Source of the DNA: Haliotis asinina
Lineage: Eukaryota; Mollusca; Gastropoda; Lepetellida; Haliotidae
DNA: 64,000 nt
Assembly: GCF_037392515.1 (NCBI RefSeq)
Contig: NC_090295.1
Span: 13,535,001-13,599,000, forward strand
Direction: 5' to 3'
Below, piece by piece: positions 1-8,760 of this stretch. A program made the position numbers and the translations under genes. Numbering within the stretch: position 1 is the stretch's first letter; every line of letters starts with the position of its first letter. Under the pieces are notes generated by a model. The model had not been told where the DNA came from. It did no database searches and saw only the letters and a program-made list of their open reading frames with translations.

Positions 1-144
1 ACCAGAGCTGTTTGTGATGTCTATTTTCACTTTCACCCGTGAAAATTCGGTTCGGCTGAAAAGTATGTCACTGTCTGAATAGGTTAATGAGACTCATACA
101 TTACGTATCGTGGAAAATTCACCAATATCAAAATCACCACGTGA

Positions 145-515
145 TGATAGGGAGTATCCATCAGTGTGGATCATAGGGAGTATTCGTGAATATGGATCAT
201 GAGCAATATTCAACAAAATGGACCGTAGGGAGCATTCATCAATATGGGTCATAGGGAGTATTCATCAATATGGATCAATATGAATCATAGGGAGTATCCA
301 TCAACATGAATCATAGACAGTATTCATCAATGTAGATCAATATGAATTATAGGGAGTATTCACCAATATGGACCATAGGAGTATTCATCAATGTGGATCA
401 ATATGAACGATAGGGAGTATTCATTAATATAAACCATAGAGAGTATCCATCAATACGAATCTTTGGGAGTTTTCATCAATATGAATCATAGGGAGTATTT
501 ATCAGTATGGATCAT
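145..515. repeat. Degenerate minisatellite, TAGGGAGTATTCATCAATATGGATCA-like units
   Basis: Imperfect head-to-tail copies of a unit of roughly 26-50 bp built from 'ATAGGGAGTATTCATC' and 'AATATGGATCA'. Unit length and sequence drift along the array. No coding signal is seen. Confidence 0.8.
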
Positions 516-1166
516 ATTTAGCACACAAAGCAACCGGAAACACAGTTCGTTTGATAAATGATTGCGGATATTAGTATATAATATATATACTGTGGCCCCA
601 AGATGGAAAATGTTAAGATGAGCACATCATCACCTCCCATCATACCCAACCTAGAAATTTAACATCATGTTTATGATCAACGATGGTCAAACGGTTTAGC
701 CTCTCATCAAGCTCATGGCGGAGGTGCGACGTGATGAGTTTTTTAACGGGATAACGTGGTGTTTTCACGTGAAGAGGCGAAGAGGCCGAGACTGTAACAG
801 AAGTAGAAGCAGTACAATGTAAATGCAATGACAATGAAATAGAATCATGCATCATTAATGACTAATTAAAAGAACAAGGAATGCAAAATCAAAGACAGTA
901 TATCAAGTCGTGTAAGTTTAAGAAATGTGTTTTGTTGGTTGATATCAATGAATTGTAGAGCAGGTCATTACCAACCGATAACTTTCAGCAGACGGTCATA
1001 CAGAGTGTCCCTGTATGAGGCCACCTTAATCTCCACACCACTGGTGTAACCACATGACCTTACACAGCTTTGGTCACGAGTGGATTATGGAAGCTGTGTA
1101 TGTAGTGATAGCGCAGGATTTTCAAAAGGGGTGATTGTCATGGTGACGTTTATGTGGATGTACTGG

Positions 1167-1174
1167 TATAAATA
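1167..1174 (+). promoter_or_regulatory. TATA box of the HG-peptide gene
   Basis: TATAAATA lies 78 bp before the start codon. The same box sits at the same distance in the duplicated copy at 7644-7651, inside a block of about 300 bp that is strongly conserved between the two copies. Confidence 0.75.
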
Positions 1175-1251
1175 TGACACTTGAAAAACAATTAACATCA
1201 TTCAACCAGAGTCACTCACAAGACATTCTTCTCTTTGTTTTATCAAGAACC

Positions 1252-1688
1252 ATGAAGTATTTCAGTGTGACTCTTCTTGTGGCACTGGGTAAGTGATTCA
1301 GAAAAGTTTACTATTTAATGTTTCTCGTTACAGATGGATGTGGTTTCTGTGCGGAGAATTTGATATTCTCGAAATAATTCCTCCTGTTTATTGCTTTTCA
1401 GCTGCAGTGGTGTGTTTGTCAATGGTTGAATGTCATGGACACGGACACGGTCACCATGGTCACGGACATGGTCACCATGGACACGGTCACGGGCACCATG
1501 GACACGGGCATGGACATGGTCACGGACATGGACATGGTCACCACGGACACGGTCACCATGGACACGGGCACGGTCACCATGGTCACGGACATGGTCACCA
1601 TGGACATGGACATGGGCACCACGGACACGGTCACCATGGACACGGGCATGGTCACGGCCATGGTCATGGTCACGGGCACCATGGTTGA
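1252..1688 (+). CDS. Secreted histidine-glycine repeat peptide, 107 aa, two exons (1252-1288, 1402-1688)
   Basis: Exon 1 is 37 bp and encodes MKYFSVTLLVAL, ending in phase 1 at a GTAAGT donor. Exon 2 starts after TTTTCAG and gives AAVVCLSMVEC, completing a signal peptide of about 23 residues. The remaining 84 residues are only His and Gly, in blocks such as HGHGHGHH, up to a TGA stop. His codons (CAC, CAT) and Gly codons (GGA, GGT, GGG, rarely GGC) are mixed, so the repeat looks kept at protein level rather than freshly slipped. A TATA box lies upstream and AATAAA 55 bp after the stop. A second CAG 6 bp into exon 2 could remove two residues. His-rich secreted proteins often bind Zn, Cu or Ni, and some are antimicrobial or structural. 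The role here is unknown. Long open frames on the opposite strand are shadows of the repeat. Confidence 0.85.
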
Positions 1689-1742
1689 GGGAAATCTGTC
1701 GAGTGTCCTTCTTGGTATCGGTCAGTTTGTAGCAATATTTAG

Positions 1743-1748
1743 AATAAA
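1743..1748 (+). terminator. Polyadenylation signal of the HG-peptide gene
   Basis: AATAAA 55 bp after the stop codon. The equivalent signal in the second copy is at 7901-7906. Confidence 0.65.
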
Positions 1749-1790
1749 TCAAACATACATCATCATTTGTTTTCCTTGACCTTTCTGAAT

Positions 1791-2184
1791 TTTAGGGAAA
1801 CTGTACCAACAGACTATTTGCTGACATCACCTAAATGTTTGCAACATCTCACTGATCTACGAATAAGGGAATTCTCACCACTATTGTCAGATGTCCATTG
1901 CCCACTTGTCCTCAGCCTGAAAATTTATGAAGATTTATCAAAATCGGTGCACTATGTACCGAGTAACATTGCTTGGAACTCGGGAAAAGATAACTTTTTT
2001 TAACTTGTACACCAAAAACCTGCCCATGAAAATCAGCGTCTCTCGAGCAAGAAATACTATGTATTTCACTTGAAAACACCCGATCGGTGAAAAAGCAAAA
2101 CCTTTCCATAATCGCTAGATTTTCCGCTTTCGTTCTACAACGTCTCAAATGAAATAGGTAATTCAGTTACCTGCAATACTATAG
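1791..2184. other. Spacer with no feature seen
   Basis: About 390 bp between the HG-peptide gene and a hairpin element. Short open frames occur on both strands but none has splice signals, a signal peptide or a recognisable domain. Confidence 0.5.
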
Positions 2185-2319
2185 AATTATAGACTGGTGA
2201 TGAGGTCAATACCTGTTTTTATGGACCCGCGAAAAGCAATATTGACTTCGTCCTCGGTCAATATTGCTTTTCGCGGGTACATAAAAACAGGTATTGACCG
2301 AATTCACCAGTCTATAATT
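2185..2319. repeat. Hairpin (fold-back) element, about 60 bp arms
   Basis: The left arm begins AATTATAGACTGGTGA and the right arm ends TCACCAGTCTATAATT. The inner parts (GGTCAATACCTGTTTTTATG and its complement, GACCCGCGAAAAGCAATATT and its complement) also pair, leaving a loop of about 10 bp near 2245. This is a near-perfect palindrome with the shape of a MITE. It lies 130 bp beyond the stop of the recombinase gene. Confidence 0.8.
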
Positions 2320-2450
2320 GTTTTATTATGTAATTACAGAAAATGAACTTCTAAAAACCAAAACATAATCATTCAGTCAAGAAAAGTAATTTTATTTCCA
2401 CTACAAACCAATAACCTTACGTCAACAATACTGTGAATACAAAGCTCATT

Positions 2451-4121
2451 TTACTGGTGTTGGTAGAAATTGTAGTTAATAGTAACATTGCAGCCATGCA
2501 TTACAGGTCCGGGCATTCGGGTCAAGCAGTTATGTACCATGCTGCTCTGCATCTGCACATTAGGCTTAATTGCAGAGTCAGTAGTTTCATGAACATCAAT
2601 TGTTTCCAGAAGTCTGTCAAAGTCAACATCATTCAGGAAGTTATTGATATCATCAACAGGCGCGGCAGCATCACAGGTTTTCTCAGCTATGGTTGCTGAC
2701 ATTTTCTTCTTGGCTTTCTCATCAGTGTAGCCAGTGTATGTTTTTAGGCTGGACTCAGACTTATGTCCAGTCACGGTCATAATATGGCGGGAAGGGACCT
2801 GAGCTGCGTCCAAGACGTGAACAGTTGTCGCTCTCAGTGAGTGATTAGTATATTTCATGGAGAGCCCTGCCTTGATGCTCAGATTTGGCATCATTGAACC
2901 GATACGGTTGTGGCCAAGGGCAATGGGATAATAGTGCTGGTTATATTCCATCTTCGTGTTCGGTTGTTGGAACAACTTTGGGCAGTTTTTATTCAGAAGT
3001 CTTATGTACTTCACATAAGAACGGACTGGGCATCTTGTATTGTCTGTAAAAGAATGAATAAATTGTTTGAATAAAAGTGCATAATAATGTAACATTTTAT
3101 GGATTTGAACCTTTGAGCAAGCTTTTATCAAAACTTAAAACAGCCGAAGGAAATTGAATGAGAGTGACGTCCCTTGATATTTGTAGTCACGGTTGCCTCG
3201 CCAGCGTCATTTGTTGTAACTGTGGTATGTATCCTTTCAGTGTTTACAATCATATTGGCTTACATTCAAAATAATGTGTTCAATAAAATTGCATACCTTT
3301 CTTCTCATACATCCTCCCTCTAGCACGGTCTCCGTCATCTTGATGGTTCTTAGTCTGTTCGTCCGTGCACATGTAAACAAACATGTCTCCCTCAGCGTCC
3401 GTGGTAACCGCTAGGTCTGTTACCCTTAGTGCTGCCAGGTTCTCTCTCCCTCTCCTTCCAAAGTGAAGCATTATATCCAGGAACACCTGATCGTCAAATA
3501 TTAGGTCTAATTAATGGATTTATAGAATCATGATTGATCAATATTGATACTCATTAAAATTGTAAATACATTGAAGTGTAGTGCATCAAAAACATTTTGA
3601 TTACATAACGATTTTTGTATTTGTCTATTCACCTTGTATTGTAGAAATACGGGACTGTCATCACTGCAAACGTAGTCGTACAGTTTAATCAGATCTGCGT
3701 CGGCTATGGGGGCATGATGATTTACTTCGCCGAATCCAGTGCGCTTCAATTCTTTTCCCATCGCCTTGAAAGTCTTGCTTGATGTCTTGAAATCTGCGCC
3801 TCGTATTATGTCAATGTCAGGTCTTGTTTTTTCGATGTACCTCTGTATTCCATGTCTGTAGGCCATGAGCGTTGATTTTTTGTATTTTTCTCCTTTTTCG
3901 GTCCTTGCTTCTAGGTAAAACTCTGATAAAATAGCGTCAAGATCTTCAGGGGTGAGATTTTCAAATTCGATAGTTTTGCCCTTTTGGCTCAGGTATTCCC
4001 TTAAAACACGTATCGCCGTTGAAGTGGCCTTCTTTGTGTTTTTGGCTTCAACATTTTCCAAAATAATCGTTTTTTCAGTATCCGAAAGTTCCGCAAAACG
4101 AGTTTGTTTACTTTCTGTCAT
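2451..4121 (-). CDS. Crypton-type tyrosine recombinase (DUF3504 family), three exons, apparently intact, 423 aa
   Basis: The exons on the minus strand are 4121-3633, 3486-3297 and 3043-2451, with CAAG|GTGAAT and AAAG|GTATGC donors and CAG acceptors. Phases 0 and 1 match and no stop interrupts. The first real ATG is at 4121 (MTESKQTRFAEL); the open frame extends further upstream only from a TTG. Residues 1-163 form the N-terminal DNA-binding half. The catalytic half shows an Arg in GRRGRENLAALR (about 173-184), HSLR (294-297), GHKS with His320, and Tyr329 in LKTYTGY as the likely nucleophile. This is the C-terminal domain shared by Cryptons and the vertebrate KIAA1958, QRICH1 and ZMYM2-like proteins, where many copies no longer recombine. 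The acidic tail after the catalytic domain is not recognised. Whether it is a live element or a host gene cannot be told from one copy. Confidence 0.82.
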
Positions 4122-4199
4122 CTCAGCTTTACGAATGAAGCGTATCGGGAATTCCGTCAAGCAAAGCTATCTCATTGGTTGAATCATAGGGAAGTCCTC

Positions 4200-4570
4200 A
4201 TCCGGGTCTCTCAAAATCTATTTTTAGTAACTCAAGTCAATACGAATATTGGTCGGACCTGGGTTGGAGTCAATATGCTTTTCTGTCGACGGTCACGTGA
4301 CCGCCTCTGGACCAATCAAATAGCCAGGAAAATGTGCGTACATAATAAACGACTTTATTGGGAAATTAGCGGCATCGAGTGATCGAGTCCACCATGTTTG
4401 TCCTTCACCCTTCACCCTCAATAGGCTTGCATCAACGACGAGCTGCTCTCTGATTGGTAAAAAATCCACCAGTATTATTTTTATTTCGTGGGGCGATATA
4501 TCGTGTTGGTGCAAGCAAGACCCATTTTTAACCCAAGTCAGTTTCGAGAATAGTCGGACCTCTCAAAAAT
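4200..4570. other. Upstream flank of the recombinase, with a short degenerate direct repeat
   Basis: About 4203-4262 and 4521-4563 share a pattern like 'ACTCAAGTCAATACGA-ATA-TCGGACC' next to a CTCAAAA motif. It may be an element end or a regulatory repeat. No exon is seen here. Confidence 0.35.
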
Positions 4571-4734
4571 GGCGAATCTTCTCAAATCCAAAAGAACACA
4601 CTTTATGAAACTTAGAAAAATATGTTAGAATTGGTTTCCAAAAGGCTCCAAATAAGATCTAATTTGTAATAATTACGTATTTAGCTGAGAAAACATAAAC
4701 GGATTAAGCATCAATGAACGTTGAGACCCGGGTC

Positions 4735-4915
4735 AAGTACAGATGAAGACATCACCCGATTTACAAGAATTTCCTGTTGATGTAACCCCTACAAACATCC
4801 AGTTTATGACGTCAAAGCCAAATAATAGACTCAAACATCTTAATGAGTTCCATGGGGCTTTAGTCAAAGCAGTGTCTGCTGCTGCCACAAGACGACGGCT
4901 CCGAGAACAGTCTCG
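4735..4915 (+). repeat. Dispersed coding-like repeat, copy 1 (pairs with 8580-8760)
   Basis: This stretch aligns with 8580-8760. One frame reads SPDLQEFPVD ... TSKPNNRLKHLNEFHGAL, and the other copy gives PPELLAFPG ... TSKPEKVSK before breaking. The shared protein-like reading suggests both derive from a once-coding repeat. The family is not recognised. Confidence 0.55.
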
Positions 4916-4954
4916 ACCTGAAAATACGACAATCAGATGGATCTACGAACATCA

Positions 4955-5292
4955 GTGATGACCCGGATGTGGAACGGCATGACCAAAGGGCTAATTCACA
5001 AATCTCATTATAACGGCTTGACAGTTGGGGAAAATACAACAATCTCATCATCACGGCATGACCATAGGGGCTATTCACCAAGGTCGTCATGGCACGACCA
5101 TAACGACTATTCACCAATCTCATCATCACTACATGACCACAGGAGCCCATTCACCAAGTTTCTCATGGCATGATCATAAGGACTATTCACCAATCTCATC
5201 ATAACTACATGACCACTGGGGCTATTCACCAAGTTTCTCATGGCATGACCACAGCGACTATTCACCAATCTCATCATCACTGGGGCTATTCA
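4955..5292. repeat. Minisatellite, ATTCACCAATCTCATCATCAC / CATGACCA units
   Basis: Repeats of about 33-45 bp built from 'GACTATTCACCAATCTCAT' and 'CATGACCACAGGGGC'. The motif (TATTCACCAA, TCATAAGGA) is similar in style to the array at 145-515. It is not coding. Confidence 0.7.
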
Positions 5293-5314
5293 CGAAAGTC
5301 ATCAAGACGGGATC

Positions 5315-5463
5315 AATGGAATAGCCAAGTGGTTAAGGCCCTCTCTCATCACGTTGAGGAACAGGGTTCGATTCCCAATATTGGGTCGAGTCCGTTTCTG
5401 GTGTCCCCGTTCGTGATATTGACGGAATATTGCGAAAAGAGTCGAAAACCAGTTCACTCACAG
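5315..5463 (+). repeat. tRNA-derived SINE
   Basis: The A-box-like 'ATAGCCAAGTGGTTAAGG' and B-box-like 'GGTTCGATTCCC' are followed by a GTGATATTG-ACGGAATATTGC core and a CACTCACAG tail. This is the common gastropod SINE of this window. Confidence 0.8.
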
Positions 5464-6026
5464 TTCAACAAGGCAAGGTGCATGCGCTTAATTGCACAAG
5501 GACCTATGTTTCTATGTCGGATGCTGTGTTTCAAACATGTGGAAAGGGCAGTCCAGGGAATACACAACGGAGTCACTTTGCTGTGTCCAGGAACGATAAA
5601 AAGGATCAGAGTCACAAAGGCTTGTTTGAGTGATAATGGTGGGAAACACTTAATCTAAACAATACATGTTTTCACAGACTGGCGTTTTAAGTTTCTAGGA
5701 AGAAAATATGATCACATTTGGGTGTCTGAGATGAAGAAACCTGTCAAATCCAGGTAACACTCACTCCACTTGTTCCCTACCTAAATGCTGTATTTGTTCC
5801 CCCAACCCTCACGCAGCGATCGCGCAAACGTGTGGTACTTCGAGGTGTTTACAAGAGAGTGAGTATGATCTGATTTACGCCGCCGTTTTGAGGAATATTC
5901 AAGCAGTTCACTATAAGGAATCGAAAACGTGCATGTGTTCCTCTGAGGGTAGTGGCTATAATGGGTACACGATTATATCCTCGTGTCCTAGGCTGATCTC
6001 CTTTAAGCACAGGCCTATTATCTTCG
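5464..6026. other. Spacer with no feature seen
   Basis: No splice-supported exon, repeat or domain was recognised. Confidence 0.4.
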
Positions 6027-6167
6027 AGGCAAATACCCACTGACTAGTAATGTACTATATCATTACCTTATTAAGGCAAATATCCACTGACTAGTAATGT
6101 ACTATATCATTACCTTATTAAGGCAAATATCCACTGACTAGTAATGTACTATATCATTACCTTATCC
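6027..6167. repeat. Tandem triplication of a 47 bp unit
   Basis: Three nearly identical units start at 6027, 6074 and 6121 with AGGCAAATA[C/T]CCACTGACTA. The near identity points to recent expansion. Confidence 0.9.
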
Positions 6168-6232
6168 AGTCATTCTTACTGATACAACATACTTGAAAAA
6201 CATGAAAGAAGGCCACAAGTAGATTCTTGATT

Positions 6233-6238
6233 TTTATT
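6233..6238 (-). terminator. Possible polyadenylation signal of the 45-aa HG-peptide gene
   Basis: AATAAA on the minus strand about 300 bp after the stop codon. It is the first such signal noticed. Confidence 0.4.
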
Positions 6239-6533
6239 GTCCAACATGTTTCCCAGAAAACCCAGCTTTTACTGAAAATGAAAAAAATACACACATACAA
6301 CAAAGAGAAATTATATTAGGCAATGTTGCTTCAACCGGGTTTAATTCTGCAGAAAGGAATGTGCTAAGTTCACAAACTGGTGATAACGTTTCAATATCGG
6401 AAGTGACAGTAACAGAATATCGCCCAAGCTCAATGCATTCACAAAGGACTCAGCCCAAATACCATGTTCAAGTAATTGTATTGATACCACTTATTTTTGA
6501 AGGTAATGCCTTACATGTGGTAATGGTTTCTTC

Positions 6534-7036
6534 CTATCCATGGTGACCATGTCCGTGCCCATGCCCGTGTGCATGGTGACCATGTCCATGCCCGTGTCCA
6601 TGGGCATCAGAGTAGCTTACCGCATAAAGCCATCCTGAAACAAACAGGAAGCCCTTTTATACATGATTCACGGACAATTTTAATGTTATGTGCATACTGC
6701 GATACAAATGGGAAATTTGGAAATTTGTACAGCCTTAACAGTAGTAGACATGGAAAACAGAGACATATTGACATTCCCACTATGAAAACATACGCAAGAG
6801 CTAATTAATGCTTCATGTTTTACCACAATGTTTGTTTTTACTCCGCTTTCATCAGTATATTCAGGCAAACCATATGAGGCACAAGACAATGGTCTTTACA
6901 CTTTGTACCTATATGTGTATCGAAAACGAGTGATCAGTGTGACTAACCACTAGGCTACACCACCGACCAGGTTGGTTAAATAGAAAATTATTCACTCACC
7001 AACAACGACAAATAGGAGAACTGTAAAATATTTCAT
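6534..7036 (-). CDS. Very small secreted HG peptide, 45 aa, two exons (7036-7000, 6634-6534)
   Basis: Exon 1 on the minus strand is 37 bp, the same length and phase as in the 107-aa gene, and encodes MKYFTVLLFVVV before a GTGAGT donor. Exon 2 follows TTTCAG and gives GWLYAVSYSDA, completing a signal peptide of 23 residues. The mature part is 22 residues of only His and Gly plus one Ala in the middle: two similar halves of HGHG...HH joined by that Ala, then G and a TAG stop. A TATATAT box lies about 62 bp upstream. The gene diverges from the repeat-less copy at 7729, with the two start codons about 690 bp apart. It is a clear paralogue of the 107-aa gene in exon plan and signal start (MKYF), with a far shorter repeat. 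A metal-binding or antimicrobial role is plausible but only inference. Confidence 0.75.
6930..6968 (-). repeat. SINE head fragment inside the intron
   Basis: 'TAACCACTAGGCTAC' is the reverse complement of the SINE A-box region. Only this piece is present. Confidence 0.5.
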
Positions 7037-7097
7037 CTTCGATATTACGTCTTTTGCAATGTTTAGTGTAGTGTCTGTCTTCTGATTCACACCCTGG

Positions 7098-7104
7098 TAT
7101 ATAT
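7098..7104 (-). promoter_or_regulatory. TATA box of the 45-aa HG-peptide gene
   Basis: TATATAT about 62 bp upstream of the ATG on the minus strand. The duplicated block shared with the first locus starts about 40 bp further upstream. Confidence 0.55.
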
Positions 7105-7139
7105 GGATGACATAACACCAAAGTCACGATGATCACGAG

Positions 7140-7950
7140 AAACTTAACATCACATTTATGATCAACGTTGGTTAAATATTTAAGGCTCTCGCCAAGCTTA
7201 CAGCGAAAGTACGTGGTGATAAGCTTCTTAAGGGATAAAGTGTTTTTTTCACGTGAAGAGGTCGTTCCTGTAACACCAATATAAGCAATGCAATCTAAAT
7301 ACAATAATGATAGCGAAACAGAATCACGTATCATTGATGATTACAACATGAGATGCAAAACCTACAGACATATCATACATCATAAGAAAGAAATATGCTT
7401 TGTTGGCCTATGTATTGAATGGATCGTAGAGCAGTACAGTCCTTACCAGTCAATAAGTGACCGCAAACGGTCATTCACAGTGTCCCTGCATGAGGCCACC
7501 TTAATCTCCACACCACTGGTGTAAGCACACGACCTCACACAGCTTTGGTCACGAGTGGATTATGGGAGCCCCGTGTAGATGGTGGTGGTGCATGATTTCC
7601 AGAAGGGCTGACACTCATGGTGACGTCTATGTGGATTTACTGGTATAAATATGACCCGAGAAAAACAGTTAATATCATTCGACTTGTGTCACTCATAAGA
7701 CATCCTTTACTTTGTTTTGTCCAGAACCATGAGGTATTTTAGCGTGACTCTTCTTGTGGCACTGGGTAAGTGATACAGGCATTTTTACAGCTTAATGTTT
7801 CTCATTAACTGTGCAAATGATCTCAAAATATTTCCTCGTTTATTGTTTTTTTTGCAGCTGCAATGGCGCATCTGTCAATAGTTGAATGTCATGGACATAT
7901 AATAAACAAACCATCGTCATTTGTCTTTCTTGATATTTTTCAGTCTCTCA
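7140..7950 (+). repeat. Duplicated gene block, copy 2 (pairs with 653-1790)
   Basis: Same-orientation copy of 653-1790, diverged but readily aligned. The best-kept stretch runs from about 7465 to 7790: the GTGTCCCTGCATGAGGCCACC motif area, CACACCACTGGTGTAA, GGTCACGAGTGGATTATGG, the TATA box and exon 1. Confidence 0.8.
7644..7651 (+). promoter_or_regulatory. TATA box of the repeat-less HG copy
   Basis: TATAAATA 78 bp before the ATG, matching 1167-1174 in spacing and context. Confidence 0.65.
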
Positions 7951-7979
7951 TTTTTCGACCCGTGAAGGTCCCAGGGTAG
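7729..7979 (+). pseudogene. HG-peptide gene copy that has lost its repeat (exons 7729-7765, 7858-7979)
   Basis: Exon 1 encodes MRYFSVTLLVAL and ends at the same GTAAGT donor. Exon 2 starts after TTTGCAG with AAMAHLSIVECHGH. Directly after CATGGACAT the sequence becomes the 3' untranslated part of the intact copy (ATAATAAAC...), so the HG array and stop codon were removed in one deletion. Reading continues about 29 residues through former 3' UTR into a SINE and stops at 7977-7979, giving 52 aa. The polyadenylation signal AATAAA (7901-7906) now lies inside this frame, so a normal transcript would probably lack a stop codon. Promoter, signal peptide and splice sites look intact, so it may still be transcribed. 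Confidence 0.75.
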
Positions 7980-8217
7980 AATAGGCATTCAGCAACCCAC
8001 GCTTGCCATAAAGGTTACTATGCTTGTCGTAAGAGGCGACTAACGTTATCGGGTGGTCAGGCTCGCTGACTTGGTTAACACATCGGTTCCCAATTGCACA
8101 GATCGATGCTCATGTTGTTGATTACTAGATTGCCTGGTCCAGACTCGACTATTTATAGAGCGACGCCATATAGTTGGAATATTGCTGAGTGTGGCGGAAA
8201 ACTAAACTCACTCACTC
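7957..8217 (-). repeat. Gastropod core SINE (non-tRNA family), near full length
   Basis: Read on the minus strand it has the GAGTGAGTGAG tail motif, 'CTATATGGCG', 'GAGTCTGGACCAG', 'CATGAGCATCGATCTG', 'GACCACCCGAT' and 'CGCCTCTTACGACAAGCAT'. Copies with the same order occur at 46228-46501 and elsewhere in the window. Confidence 0.85.
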
Positions 8218-8579
8218 TAATTATTCCGGAAAGCGTTAGCAGCAGACACACGACATGGTCGTTGTATATCCAACGTGTAAGGGCGTCCAATAGAGCTGTA
8301 GGTTCACCCGTGTATATGTCAGGGTTGTTAATCATTCTTTGAGTCAGGTTGGGAAATTTGCTCAGGTTACTGTTTCTAATCATTTCTCTTAAAGATGCAA
8401 CTCAACACATTTTCGCAAATCGTTAAACAACGCATATCTCACAAACATGTTTGAATGTGAATACCCTGAATAAACAACATATCTAACATCCGCTTTCTTG
8501 AACCAAATGTTTTGTTCCAAACATCCCCAGCAACAAGAATAATAAACTGATTTGTGAATCAGTTGTCATCGACATGGCG

Positions 8580-8760
8580 GACAAGTACAGGTGAAGGCAC
8601 CACCCGAGTTACTGGCATTTCCAGGTAGGGAAACCTCACGAAACATCGCATTTACGACATCAAAGCCAGAGAAGGTCTCCAAGATCTGAACGAATTCCAC
8701 GGAGCCTAAAAGGCAAGGTAACGCATACTCCTGCGAGAAGACGACTCCCTGTAAGGCCAT
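8580..8760 (+). repeat. Dispersed coding-like repeat, copy 2
   Basis: Partner of 4735-4915. Its protein-like frame breaks at a stop after TSKPEKVSKI. Confidence 0.55.

Larger units (their letters stand above)
653..1790 (+). repeat. Duplicated gene block, copy 1 (pairs with 7140-7950)
   Basis: From about 653 this stretch aligns in the same orientation with 7140-7950. The match covers distal upstream DNA, a long promoter, the signal-peptide exon, the intron and the 3' untranslated part. Only the histidine-glycine repeat is missing from the other copy. To the left of 653 the match stops, so the minus-strand peptide gene next to copy 2 has no partner here. Confidence 0.8.

Noticed and set aside
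1315-1752. Open frames of 87-145 codons on the minus strand over the HG gene
   Set aside because: They are shadows of the CAC/CAT-GGN repeat; the + reading has signal peptide, intron, TATA box and AATAAA.
6027-6167. CRISPR-like array
   Set aside because: Three contiguous 47 bp units without spacers in a eukaryotic setting; a tandem repeat.
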